Made by a program: the position numbers and the translations under genes. This document shows positions 28,079 through 36,690 of a stretch of 64,000 nt of DNA, piece after piece; position 1 is the stretch's first letter; the number at the start of each line of letters is the position of its first letter. Source of the DNA: Stenotrophomonas maltophilia (lineage in GTDB: Bacteria > Pseudomonadota > Gammaproteobacteria > Xanthomonadales > Xanthomonadaceae); the NCBI GenBank assembly GCA_009912235.1, contig WNDS01000005.1:358501-422500 (forward strand), in the 5' to 3' direction. The notes beneath the pieces were generated by a model that saw only the letters and a list, made by a program, of their open reading frames with translations, had not been told where the DNA came from and did no database searches.

Positions 28079-29190
28079 TCATTCCAGCAGGCGCGCCCAG
28101 CCCTGCATGCCGTCCAGCCGTGCCAGCACCAGCTTGATGCAGACCAGCAGCGGCACCGCCAGCAGCAGGCCGATCATGCCCAGGCCCAGCCGAACAGCAT
28201 CAGCGCCAGGATCAGCACCAGCGGCGAGAGCTTCATGCGCCGGCCCAGCACGATGCGCGTCACCAGCTGGCCTTCCAGCGTGTGCAGGGCCAGGTAGCAG
28301 GCCGCCGGCAGGAAGGCCTGCAGCGGGGTGGAGAATTCCACGAAGCCCATCAGCAGCATCAGCGCCACGCCGATCAGCGGGCCCACGTAGGGGGCGAAGT
28401 TCAGCAGCGCCGCCACCGTGCCCCACAGCAGGGCTTCCTGCAGGCCGATTCCCAGCAGCATCAGCACGCCGGCGAACAGCAGGCCCACCAGCGTGTTGAT
28501 GACGGTGATGGTCAGCACGTAGCGCGAGACCTCGCGCTCGATCGAGCGCAGGATGTCGGTGGTGAAGCGTTGCTGCTGGCGGTTGGGGAACAGCGCGATG
28601 GCCGCGCGCTGCAGGTTCTGCCCGTAGATCATGAAGAACAGGGTCAGCAGCACCACCGCCAGCGCCGAAGCGGCATGCCGGGGTGCACGGGTCAGCATGC
28701 GGTAGGGATCATCCAGCTGGGTGCGCACGATCTGCACGCGGCGGCTGCTTTCGCCACCGGCGGCACGCGCGAAGTTTTCCGCCGCCTGGTTGGCCTGCAG
28801 CACCGGCCGGGTCAGGTCCTGTACCTGGCGGGCCACCTTGCGCAGCTGCTGCGGCGCTTCCTGTGCCCAGTCCATGGCCGGCCCGACCAGCTGCACCGCC
28901 AGCGCGCCGGTGATGCCCAGGCCGGCGCCCAGCACCAGCAGCGCGCCCAGCGCACGCGGAATCCACAGCCGCCGCAGCAGGCGCAGGATGGGGTTGCCCA
29001 CCAGCGCGAAGAACATGGCCAGCAGCACCGGCAGGATGATGTCCTGCGCCGCCCACAGCGTGTAGGCCACCGCCAGCGTGGCCAGCACCACCAGCGACAT
29101 CGGCCCGCGCGGGCGTGATGGCGGCGGCAGCGGGGCCGCCGGCGTGCTGTCGTCGTCGGGCAACGCAGGGGACAGCAGGGACTCGCTCAT
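28079..29190 (-). pseudogene. AI-2E family (PerM-type) permease with 3' frameshift
   Basis: From ATG 29190 (GTG 29196 also possible) a permease of the UPF0118/AI-2E family is encoded: multiple helices, MIYGQNLQRAAIALFPNRQQ and a conserved loop ALHTLEGQLVTRIVLGRRMK. Near 28180 it shifts frame after LFGWAW and stops at 28176-28174. One frame over, it continues GMIGLLLAVPLLVCIKLVLA and ends at 28079. A single G missing from a GGGG run (expected TGG GGC ATG) explains the break. The span is a multiple of three minus one. The truncated product would lose only the last 35 residues, so partial function is possible. Confidence 0.88.
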
Positions 29191-29257
29191 CGACACACCG
29201 GCACGGGAAGGTGTCCCATTATCCGCCCGCCGCGATCAACGTGGCGGGTGTGTCTCG

Positions 29258-29695
29258 TCAACGCTCGGACAATTCCGTGGCCGCTTCGGCCGGGCGCGGT
29301 GCGGTGGCGTAGGGTTCCGGCGCCGGGCCCGCGGTGTGCGCCGCCGCGGCGGCCGCGGCCGAAACCGCAGCATCGTCCGCCTCGTCGGCGGCGTCATCGG
29401 CATCGCCGGCCGCCTGTGCGGCCATGGCCGTGGCGAACGCGGCCTGCGCGCTGGCAAACAGGTTGCACACCGAGCCGACCATCTGCAGCCAGCGGGCACC
29501 GTTCACCTTGCCGGGCACTTCCAGCTTGCCCACGACGAAACCACTGGCCAGGCCCACTACCACGATGCGCAGCGGCGACCAGCCACGGCGCCAGGCCTGG
29601 CTGAGCGTGGTCCAGCTGTCCTGGGTTTCACCCAGGCGCACGGCCACCACCTGTTCGCAGCTCTTCACCCTCCGCTGCAGTGCACCGAATTTCAT
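29258..29695 (-). CDS. Small protein of a YqjDEK-like cluster, unknown
   Basis: This 145-residue protein has a basic N-terminus (MKFGALQRRVKSCEQVVAVR), one or two weakly hydrophobic segments (LRIVVVGLASGFVVGKL) and an Ala/Asp-rich C-terminal half of low complexity. It overlaps the preceding holin-like gene by 4 bp (ATGA) and is third in a unit matching the order of E. coli yqjD-yqjE-yqjK. Position, not similarity, suggests a YqjK-like role. Confidence 0.78.
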   Translation of the reverse strand: MKFGALQRRVKSCEQVVAVRLGETQDSWTTLSQAWRRGWSPLRIVVVGLASGFVVGKLEVPGKVNGARWLQMVGSVCNLFASAQAAFATAMAAQAAGDADDAADEADDAAVSAAAAAAAHTAGPAPEPYATAPRPAEAATELSER

Positions 29696-30162
29696 GGCTT
29701 GCCCTCCGGAATCTGCACGCCGGCGTCGGGATCTTCCTCGCTGGGCTCGTCAAACAGGCCCAGCCGCGACAGTTGGCGCCGGGTGGCATGCATGCCGGTG
29801 TGGTGGAAGAAGTAGGACACCCGCCAGATGGCATAGCCGGTGACGGCCAGGCTCAACAGCGAGGTGATCAGCAGCGCCTGCAGCCAGCTCAGGCCCCAGC
29901 TCTGCAGCAGCGCGATCAGCGTGGCCGCTACCAGCAGCCACGCCGAGGCGCCGAACACGATGGCCACGCCACTCCAGGCCAGTGCACGGCCGAACGCGCT
30001 GCGGGTCAGCGCGAAATCGGCCGAGGCCAGCCGGCGCAGCGAGCGCAGGCTGTGCTTGGCCGCCTCGGCGGCCCCACGGCTGGCCTGGCTGACCTCGCGG
30101 ATGCTTTCTTCCAACGGCGGGGATGCCGCGGCGTCGGCGTCGCGTGCGGTGTCTTCGCTCAC
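29692..30162 (-). CDS. Phage-holin-superfamily (YqjE-like) membrane protein
   Basis: The 156-residue protein has two transmembrane helices (GVAIVFGASAWLLVAATLIA and LQALLITSLLSLAVTGYAIW) preceded by an acidic/alanine-rich cytoplasmic part. It matches the YqjE/holin superfamily III architecture. It sits between a DUF883-type gene upstream and the unknown gene downstream on the minus strand. The YqjD partner in E. coli associates with ribosomes at the inner membrane in stationary phase. Confidence 0.85.
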   Translation of the reverse strand: MSEDTARDADAAASPPLEESIREVSQASRGAAEAAKHSLRSLRRLASADFALTRSAFGRALAWSGVAIVFGASAWLLVAATLIALLQSWGLSWLQALLITSLLSLAVTGYAIWRVSYFFHHTGMHATRRQLSRLGLFDEPSEEDPDAGVQIPEGKP

Positions 30163-30170
30163 GTGGCCGC

Positions 30171-30536
30171 TTACTTGTCGCCGCCGCTGCGGGCCAGCTT
30201 GGCGATGATCCAGCCGGCGGCGAAGGCCACGCCGAAGGAGGCCAGCGGACGCTCGCGGATGAGCTCGGCAGCGCTGTCCATCAGGTCCTTGCCCTTGTCC
30301 ATCAGCGCATCGACCTGTTCCTTAGCGGCGGCACCGCCGAACTCGGCAGCGGCCAGGCCGGACAGCGCGCTGTCGGACAGTTCGGCCTTGACGTTGGCCT
30401 TGCCGATGCGCAGTTCATCGCCAGCGGCGCCGGTGGCGCCCTTGATCGCGCCGCCAGCAGCGGTGGCGGCCTGCTTCAGGTGCGAACCGGCTTCACCCAG
30501 GTGTTCCTTCAGGTTCTCGGTATTGGTCGGGCTCAT
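30171..30536 (-). CDS. ElaB/YqjD/DUF883-family membrane-anchored protein
   Basis: This 121-residue protein is amphipathic and alanine-rich over residues 1-95 and has one C-terminal membrane anchor (PLASFGVAFAAGWIIAKLA). It is the hallmark layout of ElaB/YqjD proteins that dock ribosomes to the inner membrane. ATG 30536 (MSPTNTENLKEHLG) is chosen over longer starts because it begins the conserved helix. It leads the three-gene cluster with YqjE-like and unknown genes. Confidence 0.9.
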   Translation of the reverse strand: MSPTNTENLKEHLGEAGSHLKQAATAAGGAIKGATGAAGDELRIGKANVKAELSDSALSGLAAAEFGGAAAKEQVDALMDKGKDLMDSAAELIRERPLASFGVAFAAGWIIAKLARSGGDK

Positions 30537-30639
30537 CGAATATCTCCACGTACAGGGGTGAGGGTCCGTCGAATCAATCCTCGGCGAGAAGGTCCAGCAA
30601 TACCACCCCCCAGGTATAGGGGGTGTCAGCACCGTGCGT

Positions 30640-32067
30640 TCAGCGCATCACCAGCTGGCCCTGCTGCTGGCCGTTGTTGCGCACGATGCGCAGCACCAGC
30701 TGGTCGGGGCGCTTCTGGAAATTGGCGCGCCAGCTGGCCAGGTCGGCGAATTCACCGGCGCTGGCGGCGGTGATGATGTCGCCGGCCTGCAGCCCGGACG
30801 TGGCCGCGCGGCTGCCCCGGCGCACGTCGCTGACCAGCACCCCGCCTACGCCGGACTGGCGCAGCGATTCGGGCAGGTCGGCGAAGGTCGCACCGGACAG
30901 GCGCGGGTCCAGGCTGTCGCCGGTGACTGCACGTGCCTGTTCCTTCAGCGCCGCCTTCAGCTGCAGCGGCTTGCCATCGCGGCGTACTTCCAGGCTCAGC
31001 GTGCTGCCCACCGGCGCCAGGCCTTCGATGTTGTGCAGTGCTTCGGCGCTGTCCACGCGCTGGTTGTTGGCCATCACCACCAGGTCGCCCTGGCGCACGC
31101 CGGCGGCCGCCGCACCGGAGCCGGCCAGCACGCGGGTCACCAGCGCGCCGCGGATTTCCGACAAGCCCAGTGCCTGCGCCAGCTGCGGGGTCAGGTTCTG
31201 GGTCTCGATGCCGACGGTGCCGCGCACCACCTCGCCCTTGGTCACCAGCTGCTCCACCACGTTGCGCGCCAGGTTGGACGGAATGGCCAGGCCCAGGCCG
31301 ATGTTGCCGGCCATGCTGCCCTGCGGGTTGAAGCTGGCGGTGTTGATGCCCACCAGCTGGCCGGACAGGTTCACCAGCGCACCCCCGGAGTTGCCCGGGT
31401 TGATCGAGGCATCGGTCTGGATGAAGTTCTGGTAGCCCAGCCCGCGGATGCCGCTGCGGCCCACTGCCGAGACGATGCCGGAGGTGACGGTCTGGGTGAA
31501 ACCGAACGGGTTGCCGATGGCCACCACGAAGTCGCCCACGCGCAGCTGGTCGCTGTTGCCCAGCGGCAGCGCGGTCAGCTTGTCGGAGGGAATGCGGATC
31601 AGCGCGATGTCGGTGTCGCGGTCCGAGCCGAGGAATTCGGCCTTCACCGTGCGCCCGTCGGCCAGTGTCACCTGCACGTCATCGGCGTTCTCGATGACGT
31701 GGTGGTTGGTCAGCACCAGGCCCTTGTCGGCGTCGATGATGACGCCGGAGCCGAGCGACTCGTTGATCCGTTCCTGCGGAATATCCGGGAACAGGCGGCG
31801 GAAGAACGGGTCGTTGAAGAACGGATTGCGTACGCGCACCACCTGCTTGGTGTTGACGCTGACCACCGCCGGCATGGCTTTTTCCAGCATCGGCGCCAGC
31901 GAGGGCACCGCTTGCCCGGCCACCGAGGCCGGCAGCGCGGCAGTGGTGGGCAGGGCCAGCGTGGCAGCGGCCGCGCGGTTGTCCAGGTGGGCGTTGACGC
32001 CGGTAGCCACGAAGCCGCCGAAGGCAGCGGCCAGTGCAAGCGTGAGCAGGGTGGGAATCGGTCGCAT
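30640..32067 (-). CDS. DegP/HtrA-type periplasmic serine protease
   Basis: The product is a 475-residue Do-family protease and chaperone. A signal peptide (LLTLALAAAFGGFVATGVNA) is followed by the trypsin-like domain with catalytic His123 (LTNHHVIENADD), Asp153 (DRDTDIALIRI) and Ser227 (NPGNSGGAL). Two PDZ domains occupy about residues 275-370 and 385-475. ATG 32067 is selected because it starts the signal peptide; no clear ribosome-binding site precedes it. It degrades misfolded envelope proteins. A long 466-bp upstream spacer may hold stress-responsive promoters, but I could not identify a sigma-E site with confidence. Confidence 0.93.
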   Translation of the reverse strand: MRPIPTLLTLALAAAFGGFVATGVNAHLDNRAAAATLALPTTAALPASVAGQAVPSLAPMLEKAMPAVVSVNTKQVVRVRNPFFNDPFFRRLFPDIPQERINESLGSGVIIDADKGLVLTNHHVIENADDVQVTLADGRTVKAEFLGSDRDTDIALIRIPSDKLTALPLGNSDQLRVGDFVVAIGNPFGFTQTVTSGIVSAVGRSGIRGLGYQNFIQTDASINPGNSGGALVNLSGQLVGINTASFNPQGSMAGNIGLGLAIPSNLARNVVEQLVTKGEVVRGTVGIETQNLTPQLAQALGLSEIRGALVTRVLAGSGAAAAGVRQGDLVVMANNQRVDSAEALHNIEGLAPVGSTLSLEVRRDGKPLQLKAALKEQARAVTGDSLDPRLSGATFADLPESLRQSGVGGVLVSDVRRGSRAATSGLQAGDIITAASAGEFADLASWRANFQKRPDQLVLRIVRNNGQQQGQLVMR

Positions 32068-32533
32068 GGGAGGGATTCGCAGGCGGTAGGTGGAGGGCCG
32101 TGACAGAGCCCGATGAGCCCTACGGTAAAACATGCTGAATGAGTGTGTCGCGGCGTGGATAAATGTCCCATGAAAAAACCGCGTGCACCGGCCGTCCCTG
32201 CCGGCGGCCGGTGCCGGAAACGCGCGCTGGCGCAGCACGGCCGGTGCCGCGTCCTGCGCAGTTCGGCGTTCCAGGCTGCGGCAAGAGGCATGCCAACGCT
32301 ATTGCCCGCGTGCCAGCCCTAACACCTTCCCGTCGCAGATGCTGCGACGGCGCGCGCGCTGCAGAGTGCTTGAAAAAAGGCATTTCCTGCGCGTGGGCTG
32401 GTTGCCGGCGCGGTGCCCTCCCGCGCGCCACTGCGCCGGTGCCGCCAGGGCGCGGGATGTGACCCGTTCCACGATTGCAATTGTAAGTATAGCATTGTCC
32501 CGTTTTGAACATCTACGCCCCCAGGAGGGCATC
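32068..32533. other. 466-bp intergenic spacer between degP-like and histone-like genes
   Basis: No gene is supported. It must contain divergent promoters. A perfect 9-bp hairpin CCGTCGCAG (32330-32338)/CTGCGACGG (32342-32350) lies in the middle, and an AT-rich island around 32470-32500 (in otherwise very GC-rich DNA) is the likely promoter zone for the histone-like gene. Confidence 0.5.
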
Positions 32534-33196
32534 ATGAGCAACGGTAATGGTGTGTCGGTCGTGACCGACGCTGTCGAGAACGTGAAAGAAACCGCCGCCA
32601 ACGTCGGCGAGACCATCGCCCACGCCGCCGAAGACGCGGTGACCGCGGCGAAGAAGACCGTCAAGCGCGCCCGCAAGGCCGCAACCACCGGCGTTGCCAA
32701 GGCCAAGAAGGCCGTGGCCAAGGTCGAGAAGACCGTTGCCAAGAAGGCTGACAAGGCTGCCAAGTCGGTCGGCAAGACCCTGGCCAAGGCCAAGCAGAAG
32801 CTGGAAGCCGCCAAGAAGAACGCCAAGGCCGAAGCCGCTGCCCTGAAGAAGGAAGTGGCCAAGAAGAAGGCAGCCGGCACCAAGGCTGTGGCCAAGAAGG
32901 CCGCTGCTGCCAAGAAGACCACCAAGGCCGCCACCAAGGCTGCCGGCAAGAAGGTCGCCGCAGTGAAGAAGGTTGCCACCAAGAAGGCCGCTGCTGCCAA
33001 GAAGACCGTCGCCAAGAAGGCCGCTGTGGCCAAGAAGACTGTCGGCAAGAAGGTCGTGGCTGCCAAGAAGACCGTGGCCAAGAAGGCCGCCGTTGCCAAG
33101 AAGACCGTCGGCAAGAAGGCTGCGGTTGCCAAGAAGACTGTCGGCAAGAAGGCCGCCGTTGCCAAGAAGACCGTCGCCAAGCGCGCCCGCAAATAA
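32534..33196 (+). CDS. Histone H1-like lysine/alanine-rich nucleoid protein
   Basis: The 220-residue protein is preceded by a strong AGGAGG (32523-32528). After about 45 N-terminal residues with acidic content (VTDAVENVKETAANVGETIA), it becomes an almost pure Lys/Ala/Val/Thr polymer with repeats such as KKTVAKKAAVAKKTVGKK, ending KRARK. Such proteins bind DNA non-specifically, like eukaryotic H1 tails or AlgP of Pseudomonas, and organise or regulate the nucleoid. The number of repeats can vary between strains through slippage. An upstream start at 32183 is rejected. Confidence 0.9.
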   Translation: MSNGNGVSVVTDAVENVKETAANVGETIAHAAEDAVTAAKKTVKRARKAATTGVAKAKKAVAKVEKTVAKKADKAAKSVGKTLAKAKQKLEAAKKNAKAEAAALKKEVAKKKAAGTKAVAKKAAAAKKTTKAATKAAGKKVAAVKKVATKKAAAAKKTVAKKAAVAKKTVGKKVVAAKKTVAKKAAVAKKTVGKKAAVAKKTVGKKAAVAKKTVAKRARK

Positions 33197-33209
33197 GCAG
33201 TGTTACCGG

Positions 33210-33236
33210 CCCCTGCCGCGTCCTGCGGCAGGGGTT
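33210..33236 (+). terminator. Possible terminator after the histone-like gene
   Basis: CCCCTGCCGC (33210-33219) and GCGGCAGGGG (33225-33234) form a perfect 10-bp stem, but only two T follow, so efficiency is doubtful. Confidence 0.55.
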
Positions 33237-33320
33237 GCCGGGCCCGCCTGCGGCGCGCCTGCGCATCCTGCCCACAGCGCATGGGGCAGCATGGGGTTCC
33301 TCCCCTGAAGGGTTACCGGC

Positions 33321-34007
33321 ATGCGCGGTCTCGATTTCAGTTCCTGGCAGGCAGTGCTGTCCACCTTGGCCGGCCTGGTGCTGATCACCCTGCTGGGCGT
33401 GGGTATCCGCCTGCTGGTGATGCAGACCCTGCAGCAGCGCCGCGAGCGCGAAAACCGCCAGATCAACGAACGCCTGCGCACGCTGATGGCGGCCTACAAG
33501 ACGCTGGGCGGCTCGTTCACCGGCGAACTGGGCGTGGACCCCAGCCACCTGCGCGATCTGCGCCAGCGCGCGCACGCCGACGGCCATTCCGGCGCTGCAC
33601 CCGAACCCTCGTCCGACCGCGCGCGCCGCATCCGTGATGCCGTGGAAGCGGCGTTGTCCGACATCCTGCTGCTGGGCACCGATGACCAGGTGCGGCTGGC
33701 GGCACGTGCGGCCACCGAGCTGGTACAGGGGCGCCCGGTGCATACCCACGAACTGGTCATCTCGCTGCGGGACTTCGTGCGCCAGGCGCTGGACCTGGCC
33801 CCGGTGCCGGCCGGCCTGGAGATTTCGCGCCAGGGCCCGACCCGCCCGTCCGGCGGCGGTGGCAAGCCACGCAGCGGCGAGGGTGACGGCAAGGGCGGCC
33901 GGGGCGGTGGTGGCGGCGGAGGGATGGGCGGCATGGGTGCAGGCCTCGGGGCCGGCGCCACGCTGGGCGCCAGCCATGCCGGTGAGGACGACCCGCACGC
34001 CCGTTGA
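33321..34007 (+). CDS. Membrane-anchored protein with glycine-rich tail, unknown
   Basis: This 228-residue protein has one N-terminal membrane helix (LSTLAGLVLITLLGVGIRLLV), then a charged helical region (RRERENRQINERLRTLMAAY), a folded middle (SDRARRIRDAVEAALSDILL, LVISLRDFVRQALDL), and a Gly-rich C-terminus from about residue 170 (GGRGGGGGGGMGGMGAG). It starts at ATG 33321 and is convergent with the DUF1428 gene. I do not recognise the family. Confidence 0.8.
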   Translation: MRGLDFSSWQAVLSTLAGLVLITLLGVGIRLLVMQTLQQRRERENRQINERLRTLMAAYKTLGGSFTGELGVDPSHLRDLRQRAHADGHSGAAPEPSSDRARRIRDAVEAALSDILLLGTDDQVRLAARAATELVQGRPVHTHELVISLRDFVRQALDLAPVPAGLEISRQGPTRPSGGGGKPRSGEGDGKGGRGGGGGGGMGGMGAGLGAGATLGASHAGEDDPHAR

Positions 34008-34024
34008 GTGCGGGGCCCCGCGGC

Positions 34025-34384
34025 TCAGCGGTGCAGTTCCACCACCGGCACGAAGCCGCCGTAGATCATCCGTTTGCCATCAAACGGCATCGGGTTGTGG
34101 GCCGGGTCCATGCGCGGGTCTTCCATCATCTTCTTCATGCCAGCGTCACGGGCAGCCTTGTCCGGCCATTCGATCCAGGAAAACACCACCGTCTCCTCCG
34201 GCTGCGCCTGCACGGCGCGGAAGAAATCGGTGACCTGCCCGGCCGGCACGTCATCACCCCAGCACTCGACCACCCGGGTCGCACCGAATTCCAGGAACAC
34301 CGAATCGCCGAGGTGTTCGTGGTCCAGGAATTTCTGCCGGTTGGCGGTGGGTACGGCCAACACGAATCCATCGATGTAGCTCAT
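34025..34384 (-). CDS. DUF1428-family protein
   Basis: The 119-residue protein opens MSYIDGFVLAVPTANRQKF and contains VVECWGDDVPAGQVTDFF, VVFSWIEWPDKAARDAGM and DPAHNPMPFDGKRMIYGGF, the distinctive DUF1428 pattern of a ferredoxin-like (dimeric alpha-beta barrel) fold. No biochemical function is established for the family. It is a single gene on the minus strand, convergent with the glycine-rich protein gene. Confidence 0.93.
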   Translation of the reverse strand: MSYIDGFVLAVPTANRQKFLDHEHLGDSVFLEFGATRVVECWGDDVPAGQVTDFFRAVQAQPEETVVFSWIEWPDKAARDAGMKKMMEDPRMDPAHNPMPFDGKRMIYGGFVPVVELHR

Positions 34385-34683
34385 GCGTTGTCTCCACGAT
34401 GGCCACGCAGGGGGCGGGTCTTCTGTTGTCCGACGAACACCGGGGCGGGAAATCGACCAAGCCGCACATCGTGGTTATGCGCCTTCGGCAAGGAAAGGTG
34501 AATCAAAGCTGCGCGCACGAAGCGCGCGCGTATGCCAGAAACAGCCTGAATCCAGCCAAAAATTCAGGAATGCGAAGACCGCTGTTTTCAGGGAGCGTTG
34601 TGGCGAATAACGGAGAATTTACATTTCCGACGCACCGGCAGGTCTGCAACGCCGCTGCTCACAATAAGAAAAGGTGTACCCCC
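34385..34683. other. Spacer upstream of the Ax21-family gene
   Basis: A 299-bp region between a divergent DUF1428 gene and the Ax21-family gene. It must contain both promoters; AT-rich stretches around 34555-34625 and the lower GC just before 34684 are the best promoter candidates. No further gene seen. Confidence 0.5.
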
Positions 34684-35256
34684 ATGAAGACTTCGCTGAT
34701 TGTACTGGCCCTGGCCGCCGCCCTGCCGTTCGCCGCCTCGGCTGCCGAGAACCTGTCCTACAACTACGCTGAAGCCGACTACGCCAAGACCGATGTCGAA
34801 GGCATCAAGGCCGACGGTTGGGGCGTGAAGGGTTCCTACGGCTTCCTGCCGAACTTCCACGCCTTCGGTGAATACAACCGCCAGGAAATCGACCACACCA
34901 ACCTGAAGATCGACCAGTGGAAGGTCGGTGTGGGCTACAGCCAGGAAATCGCCAACGCGACCGACTTCGTGGCCCGCGTGGCTTACCAGAAGTTCGACCC
35001 GAAGCGTGGCCTGGACTTCAACGGCTACAGCGCTGAAGCCGGTATCCGCACCGCCTTCGGTGCGCACGCCGAAGTCTATGGCATGGTCGGCTACGAAGAC
35101 TGGACCAAGAAGCACGGCGTCAACCCGGACGACCAGTGGTACGGTCGCCTCGGTGGCCAGGTCAAGCTGAACCAGAACTGGGGCCTGAACGGCGAAGTGA
35201 AGATGAACCGTCACGGCGACAAGGAATACACCGTCGGCCCGCGCTTCAGCTGGTAA
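34684..35256 (+). CDS. Ax21-family outer-membrane beta-barrel protein
   Basis: The 190-residue protein has a signal peptide (MKTSLIVLALAAALPFAASA) and a small beta-barrel, with alternating hydrophobic strands such as YGMVGYEDWTKK and a terminal aromatic residue (FSW). The sequence is typical of the Xanthomonas/Stenotrophomonas Ax21 family, abundant in outer-membrane vesicles. Early claims that it is a diffusible quorum or immune signal were later withdrawn. It starts at ATG 34684; a terminator at 35293-35324 shows it is monocistronic. Confidence 0.92.
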   Translation: MKTSLIVLALAAALPFAASAAENLSYNYAEADYAKTDVEGIKADGWGVKGSYGFLPNFHAFGEYNRQEIDHTNLKIDQWKVGVGYSQEIANATDFVARVAYQKFDPKRGLDFNGYSAEAGIRTAFGAHAEVYGMVGYEDWTKKHGVNPDDQWYGRLGGQVKLNQNWGLNGEVKMNRHGDKEYTVGPRFSW

Positions 35257-35292
35257 GCGACACACGGCGCTGCGGCGCTGACGTTGCCTCGA

Positions 35293-35324
35293 CAGGCCCG
35301 GCTTATGCCGGGCCTGTTGCGTTT
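35293..35324 (+). terminator. Rho-independent terminator after the Ax21-family gene
   Basis: CAGGCCCGGC (35293-35302) pairs with GCCGGGCCTG (35307-35316) around TTAT, followed by TTGCGTTT. Confidence 0.82.
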
Positions 35325-35461
35325 GCGGGCGCGTATGGCCCGCGGTTGGCTGCACCGGATCTGAGCGCGGCCTGACCCGCGCTGGCGCATTGCAACTTAT
35401 TGGATTCCGCCGCCTGTGGCCGCCACCTAGGGTGGATGGCCCGTGCTGCTGGAACGCGCCG

Positions 35462-36127
35462 ATGTCGCCAGTCCCACCGTCAACGGCCGGTCCACGCCGG
35501 TTGGCCCTGCTTGATCCGCACCCGGTGATGCACCTGGGCCTGGAAGTGGTGCTCTGCGCGCGCCCCGGCGTACAGCTGCAGGGAAGCTATGGCCATGGCC
35601 TGTCGCTGCTGCGCGCGCTGCACCGTGATCCGGCCGGCATCGACCTGCTGGTGGCCGACCTGCTGCCGGTGGACGTGCCCTGCGATGGGGTGCAGCTGCT
35701 GCAGGCGCTGTCGCAGCGTTGGCCAGCGCTGCCGGTGCTGGTGCTGTCGGCGCACTGCAACGCCAGCACCGTGACCCTTGCGCTGCAGGCCGGCGCGCGC
35801 GGTTTCCTGCCCAAATCGGCCTCACCGCAGCTGCTGCTGCGCGCGGCGGATGTGGCGGCCCAGGGCGGCCGCTTCGTGCCACCGGACCTGCGCGCTGCAC
35901 TGAGCCGCTCGCGGGCGCACCGTTCGCAGGGCCTGCCGCCGTTGAGCGAGCGCGAGCAGGAGATCATCGCGCTGGAGCTCGATGGCCACGGCACGGGCGA
36001 CATGGCGCGTCGTCTGGGCCGCGCGGCCAGCACCGTCAGCACGCAGAAGAAATCGGCCTACCGCAAGCTGGGCATCCGCAGCGATGGCGACCTGTTCAAG
36101 ATGCGCCACCTGCTGTCGGTGGAGTGA
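35462..36127 (+). CDS. Orphan LuxR-type response regulator
   Basis: This 221-residue protein has a receiver-like domain (LALLDPHPVMHLGLEVVLC, phospho-acceptor Asp in LLVADLLPVD, Ser in VLVLSAH, Lys in FLPKSAS) and a LuxR HTH near the C-terminus (LSEREQEIIALELDGHGTGD, then RAASTVSTQKKSAYRKLG). ATG 35462 (MSPVPPSTAG) is used. No kinase gene is adjacent. It resembles RcsB-like regulators and the regulator at 44365-45000. Confidence 0.92.
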   Translation: MSPVPPSTAGPRRLALLDPHPVMHLGLEVVLCARPGVQLQGSYGHGLSLLRALHRDPAGIDLLVADLLPVDVPCDGVQLLQALSQRWPALPVLVLSAHCNASTVTLALQAGARGFLPKSASPQLLLRAADVAAQGGRFVPPDLRAALSRSRAHRSQGLPPLSEREQEIIALELDGHGTGDMARRLGRAASTVSTQKKSAYRKLGIRSDGDLFKMRHLLSVE

Positions 36128-36136
36128 GCCGTCGGC

Positions 36137-36526
36137 TTACTCGCCCTGGTACTGCTTTTCTTCCACCAGCGCCGAACCGGCCACACGGTTGATCTCGTTC
36201 TTCACCTGCACGCGCTCGCCGTTGGTGCCATAGACGCCGCGTGCCAGCTGGATGAAAGCATCATCGAACTGCTGGGCTGCTTCCTCGTCGCGCAGCGCGT
36301 CCTGGATGTCCCACATGCGCTCGTTGATGGCCTTGAGCTGGGTCTTCAGCGCCGCCAGCGACGGCTGCGCGCGCAGCTGTGCGGCCAGCAGCGGCAGCAG
36401 CCCGTCCAGCTCGGTGCGCACGTTGGCCAGCTTGCCGGCCTCGTCGATGCGCTCGGCCTTGATTTCCAGGATGGTGATCTTGTCGATCAGCTCACCGATC
36501 GATACCGGGGTCAGGATGGCTTCCAC
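36137..36526 (-). CDS. DUF6165-like small protein
   Basis: The 129-residue soluble helical protein starts at GTG 36526 with a GGAG upstream. It opens MEAILTPVSIGELIDKITIL and contains EIKAERIDEAGKLANVRTEL and KTQLKAINERMWDIQDALR. I associate this pattern with the DUF6165 family found in many proteobacteria, often near lipopolysaccharide genes; here it has no such neighbours. Function unknown. Confidence 0.78.
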   Translation of the reverse strand: MEAILTPVSIGELIDKITILEIKAERIDEAGKLANVRTELDGLLPLLAAQLRAQPSLAALKTQLKAINERMWDIQDALRDEEAAQQFDDAFIQLARGVYGTNGERVQVKNEINRVAGSALVEEKQYQGE

Positions 36527-36690
36527 GGTCGGGCTCCATTGAACAGGCTGGCATGATTCCGCGCCACTGCCGGCAGGCTTTACGCGCTCTTTGCGCGCGC
36601 TGGCCCCGCGCGCCATCGATCCGTTACGGCCATCGCGCCGACACTGCCGTCCTCGGCGGCAAGGCCGCTTTCCATGTGGACGACAGTGTG

